This document shows positions 60,434 to 64,000 of a DNA stretch of 64,000 bases, piece by piece. The stretch's first letter is position 1. The number at the start of each line of letters is the position of its first letter. Source of the DNA: Bacteroidales bacterium UBA4893 (lineage in GTDB: Bacteria; Bacteroidota; Bacteroidia; Bacteroidales; P3); assembly GCA_002399025.1 (NCBI GenBank), contig DHCV01000013.1:1-64000 (forward strand). The letters are read 5' to 3'. Below the pieces are notes generated by a model. The model had not been told where the DNA came from, ran no database searches, and saw only the letters and a program-made list of their open reading frames with translations. The translations under genes and the position numbers were made by a program.

Positions 60434-60495
60434 AAAGATGCACATCTTTTACCCCGAAAGATGTGCATCTTTCTATGTGAATGATGTGCATCTTT
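60434..60495. repeat. Palindrome array D: three 16-bp units at exact 23-bp period
   Basis: Units at 60434-60449 (AAAGATGCACATCTTT), 60457-60472 (AAAGATGTGCATCTTT) and 60480-60495 (AATGATGTGCATCTTT) with 7-bp spacers. Core, period, copy number and centre order (CA, TG, TG) match array A at 232-293. The spacer TACCCCG resembles TTACCCC just before array A. Confidence 0.87.
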
Positions 60496-60506
60496 GCACA
60501 ATTAAA

Positions 60507-60590
60507 TCCTTGTTTTAATAATTTATATCCTTGTTTTAGTGAAATAACTCCTTATTATATTTCGCTAACTCCTTATTTTATTTTCATAAC
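60507..60590 (+). repeat. Array D2: four degenerate direct repeats at exact 21-bp period
   Basis: Units begin with TCCTTGTTTTA at 60507 and 60528, TCCTTATTATA at 60549 and TCCTTATTTTA at 60570, all exactly 21 bp apart; the last three end in ATAAC or CTAAC. The array starts 11 bp after array D. Confidence 0.75.
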
Positions 60591-60744
60591 TTAAGCCTTT
60601 TTCGAAGTAAGATTGCATCAAAGGAGATTATACCCAAATTCCAATATTTTTTCATCTCATTTAGAGTACATTTATTGAGTAATGTAGAATTTCTTTCCTC
60701 AAACTATTATCTAATATTTTAACTCCCAACATCAGAAATTTTAA

Positions 60745-60752
60745 TACCTTTG
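60745..60752 (+). promoter_or_regulatory. -7 promoter box of rsgA
   Basis: TACCTTTG fits TAnnTTTG and lies only 6 bp before the ATG at 60759, which predicts an mRNA with almost no leader. Confidence 0.55.
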
Positions 60753-60758
60753 CAATCT

Positions 60759-61700
60759 ATGTTAGAAGGAAAAGTTATTAAGACAACGGGGAGTTTTTAT
60801 ACGGTTAGAACTGAAAATGGAGAGGTTTTTGACTGTAGGATAAAAGGGAATTTTAGGATAAAGAATATTAAATCAACAAATCCTATTGCTGTAGGAGATA
60901 TGGTTGATTTTATAACATCTACCGAAACTTCCGATGGACTTATTACCAATATACACGAAAGAAAAAATACTCTTGTACGTCGCTCCGTAAATCTTTCAAA
61001 ACGTTCTCACGTCATTGCAGCCAATGTTGATATAGCTTTTTTGGTTGTAACCATTGCCTTTCCTCGAACACCAACTGGTTTTATTGATAGATTTTTAGTT
61101 ACAACTGAGGCTCACCAAATACCAACAATAATTGTTTTTAACAAGATTGATATTTACGACGAAGAGTTAAGGGAATATGCAAATGAAATAAAGAGTATAT
61201 ATGAAAGAGTAGGATACAAGTGTATTGAGGTTTCTGCTCTTAAGGGAGATAATATTGAGGAGTTAAGGCAGTTGATGAAGGATAAAACTACTCTTTTTTC
61301 TGGTCATAGTGGAGTTGGAAAATCGGCTTTAATAAATGCTATTGATAGTAATTTGAATCTTAGAACAGGAGATATTTCTTTAACTCATTTAAAAGGAACT
61401 CACACAACTACGTTTGCAGAAATGTTCCCTTTGAGTTTTGGAGGAGATATTATTGACACTCCTGGTGTTAAGAGTTTTGGAATGTTTGATTTCCAAAAAG
61501 AAGAAGTTGGATTATGTTTTCCAGAAATGAGGGAAAGACTTAAAGATTGCCAATACTATAATTGTACTCATGAGCATGAGCCTAAATGTGCCATTAAGGA
61601 AGCTGTTGAAAAAGGAGAGATTAGTGTTGAAAGGTATATAAACTATCTTAATATTATGCACGGAGAAGAGTTAAAGATAGAAAAATGGGAGGATAAGTAA
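60759..61700 (+). CDS. rsgA: Ribosome small subunit-dependent GTPase A
   Basis: A 313-residue RsgA (YjeQ/YloQ), a GTPase that checks late 30S ribosome maturation. It has the N-terminal OB fold (GKVIKTTGSFYTVRTENGEVFDCRIKG), then the circularly permuted GTPase with motifs in the order G4 VFNKIDIY, G5 VSALKGDN, G1 GHSGVGKSALINAI, G3 DTPGVKSFG, and the C-terminal zinc finger (LCFPE, CQYYNCTHEHEPKCAI). The start is ATG 60759; a TTG at 60750 lies inside the -7 box. dtd starts 3 bp downstream. Confidence 0.96.
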   Translation: MLEGKVIKTTGSFYTVRTENGEVFDCRIKGNFRIKNIKSTNPIAVGDMVDFITSTETSDGLITNIHERKNTLVRRSVNLSKRSHVIAANVDIAFLVVTIAFPRTPTGFIDRFLVTTEAHQIPTIIVFNKIDIYDEELREYANEIKSIYERVGYKCIEVSALKGDNIEELRQLMKDKTTLFSGHSGVGKSALINAIDSNLNLRTGDISLTHLKGTHTTTFAEMFPLSFGGDIIDTPGVKSFGMFDFQKEEVGLCFPEMRERLKDCQYYNCTHEHEPKCAIKEAVEKGEISVERYINYLNIMHGEELKIEKWEDK

Positions 61701-61703
61701 TTT

Positions 61704-62156
61704 ATGAGAGTTGTTATTCAAAAAGTAAGTAAAGCAAGTGTTACAATAGATAATTGTCTTAAAAGTACAATTGGAAAAGGAATGCTTATTCTTTTGGGAA
61801 TTGAGGATTTAGACACAGTGGAAGATATTAATTGGTTATGCGAAAAAATTTGCAAACTCAGGATATTTAATGATGAGAATGGGGTAATGAATATTCCGAT
61901 TACAGAAATTGATGGAGAAATTTTGTTAGTCAGCCAATTTACTTTGCATGCAAGCGTTAAGAAAGGGAATAGACCAACTTATATTAGAGCATCTAAACCC
62001 GATTTTGCAATTCCAATGTATGAGAAGTTTATTGACAAACTTCAAAATGAATTGGGAAAGGAAGTACAAAGAGGAGTCTTTGGTGCAGATATGCAAGTTG
62101 AATTAATTAACGATGGACCTGTAACAATAGTTATTGATTCAAAAAATAAAGAATAA
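61704..62156 (+). CDS. dtd: D-aminoacyl-tRNA deacylase
   Basis: A 150-residue Dtd, which removes D-amino acids wrongly attached to tRNA. Signature motifs are MRVVIQKVSKASVTID at the start, MLILLGIEDLD, ENGVMNIPITEIDGEILLVSQFTLHA (SQFTL is a catalytic hallmark) and KKGNRPTYIRASKP with the cross-subunit Gly-Pro-like element late (FGADMQVELINDGPVTI). It is complete and cytoplasmic. It forms a short operon with rsgA and the small membrane protein gene. Confidence 0.95.
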   Translation: MRVVIQKVSKASVTIDNCLKSTIGKGMLILLGIEDLDTVEDINWLCEKICKLRIFNDENGVMNIPITEIDGEILLVSQFTLHASVKKGNRPTYIRASKPDFAIPMYEKFIDKLQNELGKEVQRGVFGADMQVELINDGPVTIVIDSKNKE

Positions 62157-62169
62157 AAATTATAGACTT

Positions 62170-62418
62170 ATGGAAACCTTAATAACATTATTTTTAATAA
62201 CAGCAATACTACTGCTTTTAAGCTTTTGTTTCATTGGAATTAAGATGTTTTTGAAGAAGGGAGGAGAGTTCAAGAAGCAATGTTCGAGCGTTGACCCCTT
62301 AACCGGAGAAAGAATTGGTTGCACCTGTGGAAAGAAATCAGTTTACGATGAGTGTAAATCTCCAAAAAAATACTCCCCATTAGAAATTAATAAAGAACTA
62401 TTGGACGAAACTAAATAA
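62170..62418 (+). CDS. Small Cys-rich membrane-anchored protein
   Basis: An 82-residue protein with one N-terminal membrane helix (LITLFLITAILLLLSFCFIGI, about 4-24) and a soluble part with Cys38, Cys51, Cys53 and Cys62 (pattern C-x12-C-x-C-x8-C; CTCGKKSVYDEC at the end). Similar small proteins occur next to dtd in other Bacteroidetes, annotated only as membrane or secreted protein. The four cysteines could bind a metal; that is inference. The start is ATG 62170, since the upstream TTG lies inside dtd. A terminator overlaps its stop. Confidence 0.72.
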   Translation: METLITLFLITAILLLLSFCFIGIKMFLKKGGEFKKQCSSVDPLTGERIGCTCGKKSVYDECKSPKKYSPLEINKELLDETK

Positions 62419-62453
62419 AAAAGCCATCAGCTATTAACTGATGACTTTTTTTT
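62417..62453 (+). terminator. Terminator of the rsgA-dtd operon
   Basis: AAAAAG..ATCAG pairs with CTGAT..CTTTTT around CTATTAA (62417-62450), with a T run to 62453. The A tract on the other side lets it also stop the convergent barrel gene. Confidence 0.82.
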
Positions 62454-62478
62454 AGGAAACTAAATTCAATATTAGAAA

Positions 62479-63027
62479 TTAGAATTTGTGAGAAACTCCA
62501 ATAGTTCCGTAAGCTATACCATATCCTGTTTCAACATAAATAGCCCATTTTGGATTGAAATAATAACGAGCACCAGCAAACCAGCTAAAGTAGAAGCCAC
62601 CATAGCTTTCAGGATTAGAAGGAATGTTACCCCAATTTCCATAAGTTGAAGTGGTTGAAATATTCCATCCTAACATTAAACCTGAATATACTTCCAAATT
62701 CTTTACAAAAGTATAATTCAAATGAGCTCTTGGTCCAATAATAAATTGAGTGAACCTCCAACCTAAGTCAGTATTATTCCAATATAAAAAATCTTCTTTC
62801 CAGGTACGGAAACCTAAGTATCCACCAATCCCAAAATTTAATCCTTTAACATCAAAGATGTTATTTTTTACTCCTTGAGAGTAAGAAACTTCAATTGGAA
62901 GGCCATAGCTACCAAATCCAATACCAACATTTCCAACTTTGCTCCCTTTTTGGAAAACAGGAGTTTGGGCAGATGCTGTAAAAGCAAACCCTAAAGCTAA
63001 AATAGCTACAAAAATAATTTTTTTCAT
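62479..63027 (-). CDS. Outer-membrane beta-barrel protein
   Basis: A 182-residue protein with a signal peptide (IIFVAILALGFAFTASAQ). The mature protein is a small barrel: VGNVGIGFGSYGLPIEVSYSQ, GLNFGIGGYLGFRTW, FIIGPRAHLNYTFVKNLEVYSGLMLGWNI, FYFSWFAGARYYFNPKWAIYVETGYG and the C-terminal IGVSHKF with final Phe. The class resembles OmpW/porin-like barrels of Bacteroidetes; cargo is unknown. The leader resembles that of the next gene upstream (63094-63765). Confidence 0.8.
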   Translation of the reverse strand: MKKIIFVAILALGFAFTASAQTPVFQKGSKVGNVGIGFGSYGLPIEVSYSQGVKNNIFDVKGLNFGIGGYLGFRTWKEDFLYWNNTDLGWRFTQFIIGPRAHLNYTFVKNLEVYSGLMLGWNISTTSTYGNWGNIPSNPESYGGFYFSWFAGARYYFNPKWAIYVETGYGIAYGTIGVSHKF

Positions 63028-63093
63028 ATTTATTAAGTTATATATTTTTCCCCTACTCTATTAAGGTTTTTCGGGTTACACCTATTGTCTTTA

Positions 63094-63765
63094 TTAGAAT
63101 CTATATCCAAAAGTCAGACTCAAAGCATTATTTTTCTTTAAGATATTGTCCTTTGGTGCTATATCAATTAAACCTAAATCATAGTTTATTTCAACTAAAT
63201 ATTTATTTGTAAACTCTAAACCAATACCAACTCTTGCTCCAAAATCAAATGCGTCATGGCTATGGAAGTAGTTTGCTAAAGTATTCTCAATATTGTCTAT
63301 GAAAAAATCAGTTGTGTAACTATTCTCAAGTGAACCAACCTTATTGTCATATTTTTGTTTTCCACCTACACCATAAGCAAGATAAACTCCTGCATTAGCA
63401 TAAGGTTTAATATCTCCTATTTCAAAACCAACTCCAAATACGATTGGAATATTAATGTACATTGGAGAAGATTTCCAAGTTTCTTTTGTAGTTACTCCTA
63501 AAGCAGTTACTTCATTTTTTTCATAAGAACCTTTTGTGAAGAATAAAAAATGAGCTTTAATAAATAAGTTATCAGTTATTGAGTAATCAACAAATGCACC
63601 TGCTTGAAATCCTAATAAGTAATCAGAACTTTTCTTTACTGTCGGTGTTTCTGAATAAATGTTTGAAAGGTTTCCACCTACCTCAACACCGAATCCAAGT
63701 TTTTGTGCATTTGCAGTAAAAGTAAAGCTGATAGCTATAACAGCTAATAAAAATATTTTTTTCAT
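63094..63765 (-). CDS. Porin-family outer-membrane beta-barrel protein
   Basis: A 223-residue barrel protein with a signal peptide (IFLLAVIAISFTFTANAQ). Strands include LGFGVEVGGNLSNIYSE, YLLGFQAGAFVDYSITDNLFIKAHFLFF, MYINIPIVFGVGFEIGDIKPYANAGVYLAYGVG, FDFGARVGIGLEFTNKYLVEINYDLGLIDI, and the end ALSLTFGYRF. This is the pattern of the PorT/outer-membrane beta-barrel domain family (NLS...F.AG motif and DFG-RVGIG). It is exported to the outer membrane; the function is unknown. A -7 box lies about 75 bp upstream. Confidence 0.85.
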   Translation of the reverse strand: MKKIFLLAVIAISFTFTANAQKLGFGVEVGGNLSNIYSETPTVKKSSDYLLGFQAGAFVDYSITDNLFIKAHFLFFTKGSYEKNEVTALGVTTKETWKSSPMYINIPIVFGVGFEIGDIKPYANAGVYLAYGVGGKQKYDNKVGSLENSYTTDFFIDNIENTLANYFHSHDAFDFGARVGIGLEFTNKYLVEINYDLGLIDIAPKDNILKKNNALSLTFGYRF

Positions 63766-63837
63766 CTTCTTAAATTTTTTAAATTTACTCTACTCGTAAG
63801 GCTTTTCAAGACCCGCCATTTAGTTAGTTTAACGCTA

Positions 63838-63845
63838 CAAAAATA
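63838..63845 (-). promoter_or_regulatory. -7 promoter box of the barrel genes
   Basis: CAAAAATA on the plus strand reads TATTTTTG on the minus strand. It would start a transcript covering the 63765 and probably the 63027 gene, with a leader of about 70 nt. Confidence 0.4.
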
Positions 63846-64000
63846 ACTATATTTTCCAATTGCAGTATTTTATTATAGCCTATTTTTGTTTTAATTAGCT
63901 TAATTAATTGAAAAACAAGAATTAGTTATTTAGGGTAGAATAAACAATAATATCAAAATCGTTCCAAAAATATTGAGAAGTTTAAGCATAAAGCACAATA

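Larger units (their letters stand above)
60203..60758. other. Divergent intergenic region with arrays D and D2 and an orphan promoter
   Basis: This 556-bp gap holds, left to right: the TM2-gene -7 box (minus, TATCTTTG, 60224-60231); a plus-strand TATATTTG (60355-60362) with no gene for 390 bp, followed by a hairpin ACTCTA/TAGAGT (60375-60397) at the expected transcription start; array D (60434-60495); array D2 (60507-60590); and the rsgA -7 box. There is no small open frame I would call. Confidence 0.6.

Noticed and set aside
63930..64000. End of a minus-strand gene entering from the right edge
   Set aside because: The frame shows 22 hydrophobic codons (…LLNIFGTILILLFILP) and a stop at 63930-63932, but it is too short and AT-rich to call.
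1..64000. Mobile elements, prophage, restriction or other defence islands
   Set aside because: No transposase, integrase, phage, toxin, nuclease-methylase or other defence gene was found; gene content and base use look uniform along the window.

Overview
The window is an AT-rich piece of core chromosome from a Bacteroidota bacterium, most likely an uncultured member of the Bacteroidales. The evidence is the block porP-porK-porL-porM-porN (type IX secretion, T9SS) in the Porphyromonas order, a gingipain-type C25 protease and a second secreted protein with T9SS sorting domains, Bacteroidetes-only families (DUF4270, DUF4271, GSCFA, GldB), -7 promoter boxes of the TAnnTTTG type in front of many genes, and no clear Shine-Dalgarno sequences. 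I see no prophage, insertion sequence, integrase or CRISPR array.

Layout. 1-8.3 kb: a glutathione peroxidase, then a five-gene minus-strand run guaB, two parvulin-type periplasmic chaperones, a MoxR ATPase and an OmpA-like protein. 8.5-14.4 kb: the gingipain homologue, then DUF4271-hemD-rnpA-yidD. 14.5-17.4 kb: ssb, HU, a 30-codon very basic gene (COX24/mS38-like), and RNase G. 17.4-22 kb: a shrunken methyltransferase relative, lptB, a polysaccharide-deacetylase-like gene, hldD, kdsC and rlpA. 22.2-28.4 kb: the T9SS operon. 28.4-38.9 kb: a methyltransferase, a polyprenyl sugar-phosphate transferase, pcm, a half-length glycogen-synthase-like gene, a DUF4270 lipoprotein, a MORN-repeat protein, maf and a two-component system. 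39.2-43 kb: tRNA-Ala, pth, rplY, prs, tRNA-Leu and mscL. 43-56 kb: a T9SS cargo gene and a ten-gene minus-strand run from an unknown gene and coaX through lptC and gldB to an LTA-synthase-like enzyme, a DAG-kinase-family gene and yciH, preceded by purL. 56.5-64 kb: GSCFA, cutC, a beta-propeller protein, a TM2 protein, rsgA, dtd, a small Cys-rich membrane protein and two outer-membrane barrels.

How it fits together: most genes serve the envelope. LPS core synthesis and export (hldD, kdsC, lptB, lptC, sugar transferase), periplasmic folding (two parvulin proteins), T9SS (porPKLMN, gldB) and its cargo form one theme. Translation and RNA housekeeping genes (rnpA, yidD, rng, rsgA, dtd, pth, rplY, yciH, two tRNAs) form the other.

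The least explained structure lies between genes: families of short palindromes or direct units arranged with a strict 21-23 bp period (232-293, 29105-29161, 39018-39094, 60434-60590, perhaps 56293-56411). Two arrays about 60 kb apart share the same 16-bp palindrome, the same 23-bp spacing and the same order of unit orientations. These arrays, the LTA-synthase/DAG-kinase pair and the deleted methyltransferase relative are the main items for a second look.
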